DNA of 64,000 bases. Source: Nitrospirillum pindoramense (GTDB lineage Bacteria; Pseudomonadota; Alphaproteobacteria; Azospirillales; Azospirillaceae). Where the stretch lies: assembly GCF_007827955.1 (NCBI RefSeq), contig NZ_VITR01000012.1, positions 62,001 through 126,000 on the forward strand. The letters are read 5' to 3'. Below are positions 38,373 to 47,573 of this stretch, one piece after another. Below the pieces are notes generated by a model that saw nothing but the letters and a program-made list of their open reading frames with translations, made no database searches and was not told where the DNA came from. Both the position numbers and the translations under genes were made by a program. The first letter of the stretch is position 1, and every line of letters begins with the position of its first letter.

Positions 38373-39353
38373 TCAGCCCAGCCGCAAACCGTCGCCGCTT
38401 TCGCCCAATCGCAAGCCGTAGAGCCCCGCGATCAGCCGCAAGCTGTCCGCCGGCTGATCCAGGCGGAAGCGGCCGCTGACCGCCAGCTTGCCCAGGTCCG
38501 GCCGCGCCAACGCCAGCGACCGGGGCGAATAGCGGGCCAGATGGGCCACCACCACATCCAGCCGCTGGTCGCGCACCACCAGCCAACCCTGGCGGAAGGC
38601 GTCGGCATCGCCCGGGTCCACCCGGTCGCGGACCACGCCGCCGCCGGCGGCCACCACCAGCCGGTCGCCCGCGGTCAGGTCATGGTGCCGGTCGTCGACG
38701 CGGGCCGACGCCCGGCCCGCCGTGACCGTCAGGTCGACCTGGCCAGCCGACCGATCCAGGATGAACGCGCCCTCGGCCGCCTCCACCGCCAAGGACCGGG
38801 CCTGGGCGCGCCAGGGCCGGCCCGCCGGCGCCACCCGCACCGCCACCTGGCCGGCGAGCAGATCCAGACGCCGGCCCGCCGTCCCCACCGTCACCCGACT
38901 GGCGGCATCCAGGACCAGGGCGCCGCCATCGGCCAGCGCCACCTCACGCCGCTGTCCGATGGCGGTCGCGTATTCATCATTCCGGTCCGGGGCCGCCCGA
39001 TCCTGGGCCACTTGGCGCAGCCAGGCCCCGGCGCCGGCCAAGGCGGCCACGCCGGCGATGCCGGCGGCCAGCGCCCGGCGCCGGCTGGCGAGAAACGGCC
39101 GCGGGACGTCATCGTTGGCCGCGGCGGGCGCCACCTCCGCCAGCGCCTGGGCCAGGGCCGGATCCTTCCACAGGGCCCGGACCTGTTCCGTCGCCCGGGC
39201 GTGGGCCGGATCGGCGGCCAGCCAGGCCAGGAAGGCCGCCTGCCGCGCCGGCGTCCAGGGCTCATCGGCCAACACCCAGTCGGCCGCCGCCTCCAGCATG
39301 GCCTCGCTGGGAGGGGAGCCGCCGGGGGACAGAGGGGGGGAACCGCCGGTCAT
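38373..39353 (-). CDS. FecR-family anti-sigma factor / transmembrane sensor
   Basis: This 326-residue protein has the N-terminal DUF4880-type anti-sigma region (LEAAADWVLADEPWTPARQAAFLAWLAADPAHARA, in part), one TM helix (about 90-110, RRRALAAGIAGVAALAGAGAWL in part), the periplasmic FecR domain (about 125-225) and a C-terminal STN-like segment. It holds the ECF sigma factor inactive until the STN receptor signals. Its ATG overlaps the sigma gene stop by four bases (ATGA), so they are coupled. The order sigma, anti-sigma, receptor is the classical cell-surface signalling arrangement. Confidence 0.93.
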   Translation of the reverse strand: MTGGSPPLSPGGSPPSEAMLEAAADWVLADEPWTPARQAAFLAWLAADPAHARATEQVRALWKDPALAQALAEVAPAAANDDVPRPFLASRRRALAAGIAGVAALAGAGAWLRQVAQDRAAPDRNDEYATAIGQRREVALADGGALVLDAASRVTVGTAGRRLDLLAGQVAVRVAPAGRPWRAQARSLAVEAAEGAFILDRSAGQVDLTVTAGRASARVDDRHHDLTAGDRLVVAAGGGVVRDRVDPGDADAFRQGWLVVRDQRLDVVVAHLARYSPRSLALARPDLGKLAVSGRFRLDQPADSLRLIAGLYGLRLGESGDGLRLG

Positions 39354-39874
39354 GCCGCGCCGTCCTCGCCCATCACGGCGGCCAGTTGGGCCAGGGCCCG
39401 GGTCAAATGCTTCTTCACCGTTTCCTCACTGATGCCCATGGCGCGGGCGATCTCCTGCCGGCTTTGCCCCTTGAGGCGGCGGCGCACCACCACCTCCCGA
39501 CGCTGGGGCGGCAGGGCGCGCAGGGCCGATGTCAGGGCCGCCAACCGCTGGCGGCCCGACACCACCTGGTCCGGGGCCGGCGACGCGCACGGCAGGTCGT
39601 CCGCCAGCGGTTCCTGGACGGGGGTGTCGACCCGGTCCAGGATGACGCTGTGGGCGACGCGCAGGGCATAGGGGACGGGCTGGCGGACGTCGCCCTCCCG
39701 TACCCGTTCCAGCATGCGGAGCATGGTTTCCTGGTAAACATCGTCCGCCTCGGCCGGATTGCGGATCCGGTTGCGGATGAAGGCCAGCAGCCGGCGGTTG
39801 CCCGCCAGCAGGTCGGCCACGATATCGGGATACCCCAAACTCAGCATACGGGTCGGTCCCATTTCCGCCGCCAT
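39350..39874 (-). CDS. ECF-type RNA polymerase sigma factor, FecI-like
   Basis: This 174-residue sigma factor has region 2 (LLAFIRNRIRNPAEADDVYQET) and region 4 (LRALPPQRREVVVRRRLKGQSRQEIARAMGISEETVKKHL, described in part). It starts at ATG 39874 behind GGAGGTG; the longer frame to 39970 overlaps the upstream receptor gene's end and lacks a site. The FecI class is assigned from the fecR neighbour. It probably directs transcription of the downstream STN receptor and perhaps of the upstream receptor. The gap to the upstream receptor gene is 28 bases, so all four genes may be one operon. Confidence 0.93.
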   Translation of the reverse strand: MAAEMGPTRMLSLGYPDIVADLLAGNRRLLAFIRNRIRNPAEADDVYQETMLRMLERVREGDVRQPVPYALRVAHSVILDRVDTPVQEPLADDLPCASPAPDQVVSGRQRLAALTSALRALPPQRREVVVRRRLKGQSRQEIARAMGISEETVKKHLTRALAQLAAVMGEDGAA

Positions 39875-39902
39875 GATGGGCACCTCCGGCGCGCCCGCCG
39901 GA

Positions 39903-42638
39903 TCAGTAGCTGTAGCGCGCGCCCAGCAGGTACTGCGCCCCGCTGCGCGTGTAGCTATAGACGCGGTCACCCTTGGAATCCACGTACTCGTTCTCAGCCT
40001 GGTTGGTCAGGTTCACCCCTTCCAGCGTCACCTTCAGCTTGTCGGTGACGTTGTAGAAAAAGCTGACATCCAGGTTGAGGGAGCCGTGATAGCCGGCCAC
40101 GTCATTGCCATTGCCGCCCGGCACGGAGGCCAGGTAGCCGTCCCGGTAGTTCACCGAGACGCGGCCGCCGTACTTCTCGGTCTCGTAATACAGCGTGGCG
40201 TTGGCCGAATTGCGGGACAGGCCCGTCAGGTCGTACATGCCCGTGCCGCCCGACGCCAGCTTGTACTCCGCGCGCGAGTGGGCGTACGTGTAGTTCAGCA
40301 GGTATCCCAGGTTGTTGAAGGGCGCCGGCAGGAAGTCCAGCCCCTGCTGGTACATCAGCTCCACGCCATAAACGTTGGCGCCCTGGCCATTGACCGGCTG
40401 GTAGAAGGTGTAGCTGACATCGCCGTCACCGGCCGGGACCAGCGACGCGGGCAGACCGGACTGGCTGTACTTCATGGTGGTGACGCCATCGACGATGAAG
40501 CTGTCGATCTTCTTGTAGAAGGGCTGGGCGGCCACGATGCCCTGCTTGCCGAAGTACCATTCCGCCGACAGGTCGACCGACGTGGCGCGATACGGGTCCA
40601 GGTTGGGATTGCCGAAGGTGACGGTCTTGCCCGAGGTGTTGACGCTGGAGATGGCAGGGACCAGCGAGGACAGCGACGGCCGCGTGACGTTGCGGTTGGC
40701 GTCCAGACGCACGCGGGTGTCGGCGCTGGTTTCCAGCACCAGGTTCATGGCGGGCAGCACGTCGGTGTAGTCGCGATGGAAGGACACCGCCGGGAAGGAT
40801 GGGTCGCGGTCATAGGAGTCGGTGTCGGTCCGCACGACGCGTACACCCACATTGCCGGTGAAGGGCAGGCCGAACAGCTGGCTGCGCCAGTCCGCCTGGA
40901 CATAGCCGGCCTTGGTGGTTTCCTGCACCCCCTGGGGGAAGCCGGTCCCAACCGGAACGGCCACCGTGTCCAGGCCCAGGGCGCTAGAGACCTTGTTCAG
41001 GTCCGCCACGATCCAACGGCTGGGCAGGCCGGAGGTGCCGAGGCCGGTGCCGAAATTATAGGGCACCGTGGTAACGATGCCGGACAGGGCGCTGTCGGTC
41101 AGGGACACGCCGCGCAGGTTGCGGCCCAGCAGGTTGGTGATGCTGTCATAGGAGTTGCTGGTGCTGTCATAATTGAAGCGGCGCCAGTCCAGGCCGCTCT
41201 TCAGATCCACGTCGCCCAGGCTGTAGGTCGCGTCCACCTGGCCGGTGCCGAAGGTGTTCCCGACCATCTGCCGGCGCAAGCGGGCCTGGTAGAACTGCCA
41301 GTCGGCGGGGTTGGTCAGGCCCACGCCATAGGTTTGCTTGGCAACGCGGTCGTTGTCGCGCAGGTCAAAGCTGAAGCTGGTGTTGGGCGACCAGAAATAG
41401 GTGCCGGTCTGGCGATCATGGAAGTCGGCCTCCTGATAGCCGCCGAACAGATCCACCTTCAGGTCGTCCGTGGGGCGCAGGTGCGTCTTGAGGCTGGCGG
41501 CGTAGAAATCCGTGGTGTCCTGGTACAGTTGGTTGTCCGACCGGATGTCGACGTTGCGGAAGCTGCCCGCGACGATGTTGTTGCCGTCCACCGCCAGGCT
41601 GTCGACGATGGTTTGCGGCAGGCCGGTGCCGGCGCCATTGGTGTTGGACGTGGCGAAGGAGAAGGCGTCGAAGTTGTATTCCTCGCGGTCCGTCTTCAGC
41701 TTGCCGTACAGCAGGTCCAGGTCCATGTCGATCCAGTCCGCCGGCCGTGCCTGGAAGGCGGCGGTCAGGCCCAGGCGTTTCTGGTCCTGCACATATTCGT
41801 CGTAGCGGAAATAGCGCGGGTAATAGAGGGCGTTGGCTGCGGTGGAGTTCAGGCGCGCCTTGATGGCGGGGTCCACGCTGGACGAGACGTTGTTCAGGTT
41901 CCAGCCGCCACTGGCCCAGCGCACGGTGCTGTAGCCCTGTTCCACCACGCTGCGCCGGCTGAAAGCGGCGGAGAACAGGGCGCCGTACTTGCCATCGCCG
42001 AAGGTGTCGGAAATCAGCAGCGCCGCCCGGGGATCGACCTCGCCCGAGTTCTCGCCATAGGCCATCTTGGCGGCGGTGGAGAAGGTGAACTTGTTGTAAT
42101 CGAAGGGCTTGGGCGTCCGCAGATCCACGGTGCCGGCGATGCCGCCCTCCTCATCCTGGGCGGAGGAGGATTTCAGCACATCCACGCGATTGAACAGTTC
42201 CGCGGCGAACAGGTTGAAATCGAAGGAGCGGGAACGGTTGGTGCCACCGCGGGCGTCGATGCTCTGGGTGGTGCCCAGGGCTTCCATGCCGTTGATCTTC
42301 ACCAGGGTGAAGTCGGGCCCCAGCCCGCGCATGGAAACCTGCCGCCCCTCGCCGCCGTCGCGGGTGATGGTGATGCCCGGCACGCGCTGCAACGCCTCGG
42401 CCACGTTGAGGTCGGGGAAAGCGGCCACGTCGTCGGCCAGGATGCTTTCCCGGCTGCCAATGGCGTCGCGCTTCAGGTCCAGCGCGCGGGCGATGCTCTG
42501 CTTATAGCCCGTGACGACGATCTCATCCAGATCACCGCCGGCATCATCGGCCGCATATGCTGATCCCATGACGGCAAAGGCGCAGGACGCCAGTAATCCG
42601 CCGAGGAATTTGGTAATTTTCTTGGTATTATAGCGCAT
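39903..42638 (-). CDS. Caulobacter-type TonB-dependent receptor
   Basis: This 911-residue receptor has a signal peptide (ending GSAYAADD), a TonB box in DLDEIVVTGYKQS, a plug (about 45-180; ADDVAAFPDLNVAEALQRVPG, VSMRGLGPDFTLVKING, in parts) and a C-terminal barrel ending with the aromatic residue typical of outer-membrane proteins (YLLGARYSY). The plug motifs are those of the Xanthomonas/Caulobacter family, often used for oligosaccharides or peptides. It has no STN domain, unlike the last receptor of the operon. ATG 42638 has GGGGGA upstream. The leader is AT-rich and contains GTGCCA-N19-TGGCAC (42684-42714), a possible operator. Confidence 0.93.
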   Translation of the reverse strand: MRYNTKKITKFLGGLLASCAFAVMGSAYAADDAGGDLDEIVVTGYKQSIARALDLKRDAIGSRESILADDVAAFPDLNVAEALQRVPGITITRDGGEGRQVSMRGLGPDFTLVKINGMEALGTTQSIDARGGTNRSRSFDFNLFAAELFNRVDVLKSSSAQDEEGGIAGTVDLRTPKPFDYNKFTFSTAAKMAYGENSGEVDPRAALLISDTFGDGKYGALFSAAFSRRSVVEQGYSTVRWASGGWNLNNVSSSVDPAIKARLNSTAANALYYPRYFRYDEYVQDQKRLGLTAAFQARPADWIDMDLDLLYGKLKTDREEYNFDAFSFATSNTNGAGTGLPQTIVDSLAVDGNNIVAGSFRNVDIRSDNQLYQDTTDFYAASLKTHLRPTDDLKVDLFGGYQEADFHDRQTGTYFWSPNTSFSFDLRDNDRVAKQTYGVGLTNPADWQFYQARLRRQMVGNTFGTGQVDATYSLGDVDLKSGLDWRRFNYDSTSNSYDSITNLLGRNLRGVSLTDSALSGIVTTVPYNFGTGLGTSGLPSRWIVADLNKVSSALGLDTVAVPVGTGFPQGVQETTKAGYVQADWRSQLFGLPFTGNVGVRVVRTDTDSYDRDPSFPAVSFHRDYTDVLPAMNLVLETSADTRVRLDANRNVTRPSLSSLVPAISSVNTSGKTVTFGNPNLDPYRATSVDLSAEWYFGKQGIVAAQPFYKKIDSFIVDGVTTMKYSQSGLPASLVPAGDGDVSYTFYQPVNGQGANVYGVELMYQQGLDFLPAPFNNLGYLLNYTYAHSRAEYKLASGGTGMYDLTGLSRNSANATLYYETEKYGGRVSVNYRDGYLASVPGGNGNDVAGYHGSLNLDVSFFYNVTDKLKVTLEGVNLTNQAENEYVDSKGDRVYSYTRSGAQYLLGARYSY

Positions 42639-42753
42639 GATTTCCCCCAATCACGGTTAGATCGACTGAGGAAATTTTCCTTTGTGCCAGTTATTTATTA
42701 CGTATATTTGGCACTGTTTATTATTTATTTGTTAAGGGACTTTCTGCCACCGC

Positions 42754-42794
42754 GCCTCCCGCCGCCCTCGTTAGGTAAGAGGGCGGCGGGAGGC
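42754..42794. repeat. 16-bp perfect inverted repeat in a divergent promoter region
   Basis: GCCTCCCGCCGCCCTC (42754-42769) and its exact complement (42779-42794) flank a nine-base loop. It lies between the divergent TonB receptor and SNF2 helicase genes. No T-run follows on either strand, so it does not look like an intrinsic terminator, and its GC-rich sequence contrasts with the AT-rich receptor leader beside it. Confidence 0.75.
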
Positions 42795-42899
42795 AAAAGG
42801 GGACAGGGGGAATGAAAAAAAAATCCCGACGCGGGCGCGGCGCCGATACGCTGGTGATGCTGACGGCCTGACCGCTACCCGGGTCGACCCGATGCCGCT

Positions 42900-45800
42900 A
42901 TGGTCAACCCCCTGCTCGCAACAGCGGACCATCCCAGCGTGACCCTCCCCGACCTCGACGCCCTGCCCCCGCTGGAACGCGCCGTTCTGCGGCTTGAGGC
43001 CCTGGCCGGCCCATCGACCGGCAAGAAGCGCCTGCTGGAATGCCTGAACCAGGCCCGAGTGGTGCGGCCGGCCTGCACCTGGGAGGCGTTCTCGACGGCG
43101 CGGCATGACCTGCACCGCCGGGGGCTGCTGGACGAAACACTGGCCTGCCCGCCGGCCCTGGCGCAGGCCGTGGCGGTCGCGGCGCTGGAGGAGGTGGAGG
43201 GCCGGGCCCTGGCGGCGGCCATCCGCGCCCGCATGCCGGCGGAATCCCAAGCCTATTGGGACTTCCGCCAGGTGGAGAACGACGTGTCCCGGGCGCTGCG
43301 CCTGGCCATCCTGATGAACGATGAGGCGGAGTTCGCACGCGTGGCGGGCCTGACCCGGCGGCCGATCGAGGATCTGGACCCGTTCAACGCCGCCTTCACC
43401 ACCGTGCCTGTGGGCGCGGCCTGGCTGGCCACCCGGACGCCGGCCATCCAGCGCGTGCTGATGGTGCTGAAGGCCAACCACTGGGTGGCGACCGGCGAAA
43501 TGTCCGCCGATTACCCCCACTTGGTCGATCAGTGCCGGCGCGACCCCACCCTGCGCGCCGCCTGCTTCGCCCAGATCGCCGATTTCACCCTGCTGAGCGG
43601 CAGGCTGGACGCGTTGGCTGAGTTGGTGGCGGGCCCCCTGGAACCGGCCGCGGGCATCCCCGCCGACGCCCCGGCCGCCTTCGCCGCCGCGCACGCCCTG
43701 CTGTCCGGGGATGCGCCCAAGGCGGTCACCCTGTTCACGGAGGCCCTGACCCTGCGCCGGCGGGCCACGCGGACACGCAAGGGCGGCCTGCCCGGCTATA
43801 TGGGCCTGCTGCATCTATGCGCCCTGCTGGCCGCCGGCGGGGCCCAGAACCACGCCGCCATGGCGACGCTGCTGCAGGGCAAGGGCGTACCCGGCGGCGG
43901 CGCGCCGTTGGGCCAATTGGCGCTGGAGGCGCTGTACGACCTGGTGCGCAATAACGCGGAGGCGGCGGTGACGGGCCTGAAATGGGCGCTGGGCGCGGTG
44001 GAGCGCATGGCCACCCCCTCGCCTGTCAGCCTGGGCATGATGGCCGTGGCCGCGGCGATCATCGATCCGCCCGCCGCCCGCGCCCATGGCGACATCTGGG
44101 CGCTGCACTTCCACCGCCTGGTCCCCACCATGCCCCTGGCCGCCGACCTGGTGGCGGAGGCGTTGGAGCGTGTGGCCGACGACCCCGCCCCCTATCAGGC
44201 CCATCTGGCCCGCCCGGACCGGCAGGCGCGGCTGCGCTTCCTGTCCCTGGTGCCGGTCAAGGAGGCCTGGGAGCGGGCGCTGGAAAACCTGGAGGGACTG
44301 CTGGAGCCGCCGGCGGCGGCGGAGAAGAAGACCACGGGCAAGCGCCTGGCCTGGCTGGTCGATCCCGGCAGCGGCGCGGTGGAGCCGGTGGAACAGGTGC
44401 AGCAGCGGGGCACGACCAAAAGCCCCACCCAGGGCTGGAGCGTGGGACGCCCCGTCCAACTGAAGCGCCTTTACCAGGGCGATGCGCAGCTGCCCTATCT
44501 GGACGATTTCGACCGGCGGGTCATCGCCACCATCGCCCGGGATTACGACGGCTGGGGCCACGGCCGGTCCCGCTATGAGTACTACCTGCCCCCGCGCGAC
44601 GCGCTGCCGGCCCTGGTGGGGCATCCGCGCGTGTTTTATCGGCGTGAGCCGGGCCCGCCGGTGGAGCTGGTGGCGGCGAAAGCGGAGCTGGTGCTGGCCA
44701 AGGCCCGGGGCGGCTATCGCCTGGCGTTGTCGCACCCGGCCACGGAGGCCGATGCCGTCATCGAGGTGGAAAGCGCCACGCGCTGGCGCGTGGTGGTGAT
44801 TGATGAGAAGGCCGTGGCAGCGGCCCGCGTGCTGGGCAGCGAGGGCATCACCGTGCCGACGGCGGCCCGCGACCGCCTGTCCGCCATCGCGCGGCGGCAG
44901 TTACCCGACCTGCCGGTGCGGGTTGAAGCCACGGAGCTGGACGAAGGCCGGACGGAAGAAGGCGATCCGGCACCGGTGGTGCGGCTGCGCCTGCTGGATC
45001 CGGGGCTGAAGGTATCGCTGATCGTGCGGCCGCTGGGCCCCGATGGCCCGCATTTCGTGCCGGGGCGGGGTAGCCGCCGCGTGACGGGCCTGGGCCGTCG
45101 CGCCCTGCGCGACCTGGCCGCGGAGGAGCGGTTGGCCCAGGCCCTGGCCGATGCTTGCCCCAGCCTGGGCGGTGAGGGTTGGGAGTGGGAACTGGAAGGC
45201 CTGAGCGCGGCGCTGGAGTTCCTGAGCGAGTTGAAGACCCTGCCCCAGCCGCCAGCCCTGGAATGGCCGGAGGGGCAGAAGCTGACCCTGCGCGACGCGG
45301 AGGCCAGCGCCAGCCATTTCAGCACCACCGTCAAGAGCACCGAGAGCTGGTTCGCCGTGGCCGGGTCGCTGACCGTGGATGAGGGGCTGGTGCTGGACCT
45401 GAAGGACCTGCTGACCCGGCTGGAAGACGCGCCGGGGCGCTTCGTGCCCCTGGATGACGGCCAGTTCGTGGCCCTGGACCGCCATTTCCGCCAACAGCTG
45501 GACCGTCTGCTGCGCCTGGGCGGCAGCGGGTTGAAGGTGCCGCGCGCGGCGGGGGCCGCCCTGCGCGACCTGGTGGAGCAGGCGGCGTCGGCCAAGGTCG
45601 ACACCGCCTGGCGCACCTTCATCCAAACCCTGGATGACGCGGCGGCCTGGCAGCCGCGCCTGCCCAACGGCCTGACCGCCGAACTGCGCGAGTACCAGGC
45701 GCAGGGCTATTTCTGGCTGAGCCGCCTGGCGCGCTGGGGGGCCGGCGCCCTGCTGGCCGACGACATGGGCCTGGGCAAGACGGTGCAGGCCATCGCCTTG

Positions 45801-47054
45801 ATGGCGTCCAAGGCGGGCGACGGCCCCCTGCTGGTGGTGGCGCCCACCTCCGTCGCCGGCAACTGGCAAGGCGAACTGGGCCGCTTCGCCCCCGGTCTGA
45901 CCGTCCACCGCCTGGCCGAGACGGGCGGACGGGGGGAGGTGCTCAAGACCCTGGGTCCCGGCGACGTGCTGGTCACCACCTACGGCCTGCTGGTGCGTGA
46001 GGAGGAAAAGCTGGCGGCCATTCCCTGGGCCGTGGCCGTGCTGGACGAGGCCCAGGCCATCAAGAACCCGGACACGCGCCGCGCCCAGGCCGCCCGCGCC
46101 CTGACCGCCCGCTTCCGCCTGGCGCTGACCGGCACGCCGGTGGAAAACGACCTGGATGAACTGTGGAGCCTGTTCCAGTTCACCAACCCCGGCCTGCTGG
46201 GCAGTCGCAAGGCCTTCGCCCAGCGCTTCGGCACGCCCATCCAGGCGGCGCGCAACCCGGGCGCCCGCGCCGCCCTGCGCGCCGTGGTGCAGCCCTTCCT
46301 GCTGCGCCGGACCAAGGCGTCGGTGCTGTCCGAACTGCCACCGCGCACGGAGCAGACGCTGCTGATCGAGCGCGGGGCCGAGGAGATCGCCTTTTACGAG
46401 GCCCTGCGCCGCCGGGCCCTGGAAAAGCTGGAGGAGATGTCGGGCGAGCGGTCCCGCATCCACATCCTGGCGGAGATCACCCGCCTGCGGCAGGCCTGCT
46501 GCCACCCCGACCTGGTGGCGGCCGACGCGGACCTGCCCTCGGCCAAGCTGGACGCCTTTCTGGAGCTGGTGGAGGAACTGCGGGAGGGCGGCCACCGCGC
46601 CTTGGTGTTCAGCCAGTTCGTCGGCCACCTGGCGCGGGTGCGCACCGCCCTGGACCGCGCCGGCGTCACCTATCAGCTGCTGGACGGCAGCCTGACGGAC
46701 AAGGAGCGCCAGCGGCGGGTGGCCGCCTTCCAGGCGGGCGAGGGCGACCTGTTCCTCATCAGCCTGAAGGCGGGGGGCGTGGGTCTGAACCTGACGGCGG
46801 CCGATTACGTCATCCACCTGGACCCGTGGTGGAACCCCGCCGTGGAGGACCAGGCGTCGGACCGCGCCCACCGCATCGGCCAGCGCCGGCCCGTCACCAT
46901 CTACCGCCTGATCCTGAAGGGCAGCATCGAGGAAGGCATCGTGGCCCTGCACGGCCGCAAGCGCGACCTGGCCGACGCCCTGCTGCAGGGCGCCGACGCC
47001 GCCGGCCATCTGTCGGACGAGGACCTGCTGGAACTGATCCGGGGTGTGGGCTGA
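42900..47054 (+). CDS. SNF2-family DEAD/DEAH-box helicase-like ATPase
   Basis: This 1384-residue protein has an N-terminal helical region of about 500 residues without known motifs, a beta-rich middle part, and a SNF2 motor in the last 450 residues. Motor motifs: Walker A ADDMGLGKT (about 955-963), VLDEAQAIKN (about 1045), LTGTPVEND, LVFSQF, GVGLNLTAADYVIHLDPWWNP and QASDRAHRIGQ. Such proteins move along double-stranded DNA and remodel protein-DNA complexes such as stalled RNA polymerase (RapA/HepA class), or serve in defence. ATG 42900 has no strong ribosome binding site. No methylase or nuclease partner gene is adjacent, which argues for the housekeeping remodeller role. Confidence 0.9.
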   Translation: MVNPLLATADHPSVTLPDLDALPPLERAVLRLEALAGPSTGKKRLLECLNQARVVRPACTWEAFSTARHDLHRRGLLDETLACPPALAQAVAVAALEEVEGRALAAAIRARMPAESQAYWDFRQVENDVSRALRLAILMNDEAEFARVAGLTRRPIEDLDPFNAAFTTVPVGAAWLATRTPAIQRVLMVLKANHWVATGEMSADYPHLVDQCRRDPTLRAACFAQIADFTLLSGRLDALAELVAGPLEPAAGIPADAPAAFAAAHALLSGDAPKAVTLFTEALTLRRRATRTRKGGLPGYMGLLHLCALLAAGGAQNHAAMATLLQGKGVPGGGAPLGQLALEALYDLVRNNAEAAVTGLKWALGAVERMATPSPVSLGMMAVAAAIIDPPAARAHGDIWALHFHRLVPTMPLAADLVAEALERVADDPAPYQAHLARPDRQARLRFLSLVPVKEAWERALENLEGLLEPPAAAEKKTTGKRLAWLVDPGSGAVEPVEQVQQRGTTKSPTQGWSVGRPVQLKRLYQGDAQLPYLDDFDRRVIATIARDYDGWGHGRSRYEYYLPPRDALPALVGHPRVFYRREPGPPVELVAAKAELVLAKARGGYRLALSHPATEADAVIEVESATRWRVVVIDEKAVAAARVLGSEGITVPTAARDRLSAIARRQLPDLPVRVEATELDEGRTEEGDPAPVVRLRLLDPGLKVSLIVRPLGPDGPHFVPGRGSRRVTGLGRRALRDLAAEERLAQALADACPSLGGEGWEWELEGLSAALEFLSELKTLPQPPALEWPEGQKLTLRDAEASASHFSTTVKSTESWFAVAGSLTVDEGLVLDLKDLLTRLEDAPGRFVPLDDGQFVALDRHFRQQLDRLLRLGGSGLKVPRAAGAALRDLVEQAASAKVDTAWRTFIQTLDDAAAWQPRLPNGLTAELREYQAQGYFWLSRLARWGAGALLADDMGLGKTVQAIALMASKAGDGPLLVVAPTSVAGNWQGELGRFAPGLTVHRLAETGGRGEVLKTLGPGDVLVTTYGLLVREEEKLAAIPWAVAVLDEAQAIKNPDTRRAQAARALTARFRLALTGTPVENDLDELWSLFQFTNPGLLGSRKAFAQRFGTPIQAARNPGARAALRAVVQPFLLRRTKASVLSELPPRTEQTLLIERGAEEIAFYEALRRRALEKLEEMSGERSRIHILAEITRLRQACCHPDLVAADADLPSAKLDAFLELVEELREGGHRALVFSQFVGHLARVRTALDRAGVTYQLLDGSLTDKERQRRVAAFQAGEGDLFLISLKAGGVGLNLTAADYVIHLDPWWNPAVEDQASDRAHRIGQRRPVTIYRLILKGSIEEGIVALHGRKRDLADALLQGADAAGHLSDEDLLELIRGVG

Positions 47055-47087
47055 GCTGAGCGGCGGGCCTGTGGTAGGCATGGCGTC

Positions 47088-47303
47088 ATGCCCCAGCCCG
47101 CTTCCATCGTCGACATCGTGGACGAGGACGCCAAGCGCCGCGCCATTGAGGAGGCGCGGGCGTCAGTCGCCGCTGGCGATGTCGTGGATCACGATGTCGT
47201 CGTGCGATGGCTTGAGCAGTTGCTGGCGGGGGAAAAAGTCCCTCCAGTATCGGGGCTGATCCCGGCTACCAGTGCCGGTCCACCCAGATCCATCCGGCGA
47301 TGA
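47088..47303 (+). CDS. possible orphan antitoxin-like small protein
   Basis: This 71-residue ORF lies 33 bases after the helicase gene. Its first 50 residues (DEDAKRRAIEEARASVAAG, then VVDHDVVVRWLEQLLAG) resemble the short antitoxins paired with ParE/RelE toxins, in which a G-x-V-x-x-x-x-V-x-x-W-L segment precedes a proline-rich end. No toxin gene follows; the C-terminal 20 residues overlap the convergent membrane-protein gene and look untypical. It could be a remnant of a toxin-antitoxin pair. The ribosome binding site is weak. Confidence 0.45.
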   Translation: MPQPASIVDIVDEDAKRRAIEEARASVAAGDVVDHDVVVRWLEQLLAGEKVPPVSGLIPATSAGPPRSIRR

Positions 47304-47499
47304 AGCCGCCCAGCACGGCCAGCAAGGCGATGGTCAGGCCCAGGCTGCGGACGAATTGGCCGAACTCACCCTGCTTGTGCGCGCTGCGGGCCGTCAGCAG
47401 CAGGTAGGCCGCCACCAGGGCGCCGATGATCGCCCACACGGAAACGCCCTGTATCCAGCCCCTGACGGCGTCGCTGAGGTCGTAATACCAATCGGGCAT
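47266..47499 (-). CDS. small membrane protein with two predicted TM helices
   Basis: This 77-residue protein has two hydrophobic helices (about residues 19-36, VSVWAIIGALVAAYLLLT, and 52-71, LGLTIALLAVLGGFIAGWIW) separated by a basic and acidic loop (ARSAHKQGEFG). It is not recognised as a named family. ATG 47499 has no convincing ribosome binding site. It lies just beyond the terminator of the amidohydrolase pair, so it must be expressed separately, and its 3' end overlaps the antitoxin-like ORF by 38 bases. Confidence 0.6.
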   Translation of the reverse strand: MPDWYYDLSDAVRGWIQGVSVWAIIGALVAAYLLLTARSAHKQGEFGQFVRSLGLTIALLAVLGGFIAGWIWVDRHW

Positions 47500-47515
47500 G
47501 ACACAGGGTCCGGTC

Positions 47516-47557
47516 CAAAAAACACGGGGCGGGACGCCCGGTCAGGCGCCCCGCCCC
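47516..47557 (-). terminator. strong intrinsic terminator after the amidohydrolase pair
   Basis: On the minus strand GGGGCGGGGCG pairs with CGTCCCGCCCC (one mismatch, ten-base loop) and is followed by GTG and six T residues. It sits 17 bases past the stop of the gene at 47574-48878. Confidence 0.85.
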
Positions 47558-47573
47558 CCTTAGACGATAAGGC

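Noticed and set aside
39759-42563. 934-codon plus-strand open frame opposite the TonB receptor
   Set aside because: Antisense artefact of GC-rich codons; the receptor on the minus strand has a signal peptide, plug and barrel.
42684-42720. TGGCAC near the TonB receptor as a sigma-54 promoter
   Set aside because: No GC element at the required -12 spacing on either strand; it fits better as half of an inverted repeat.
44901-47081. 726-codon minus-strand open frame opposite the SNF2 gene
   Set aside because: Low-complexity Gln/Gly/Ala translation with no motifs, inside a gene with intact helicase motifs.
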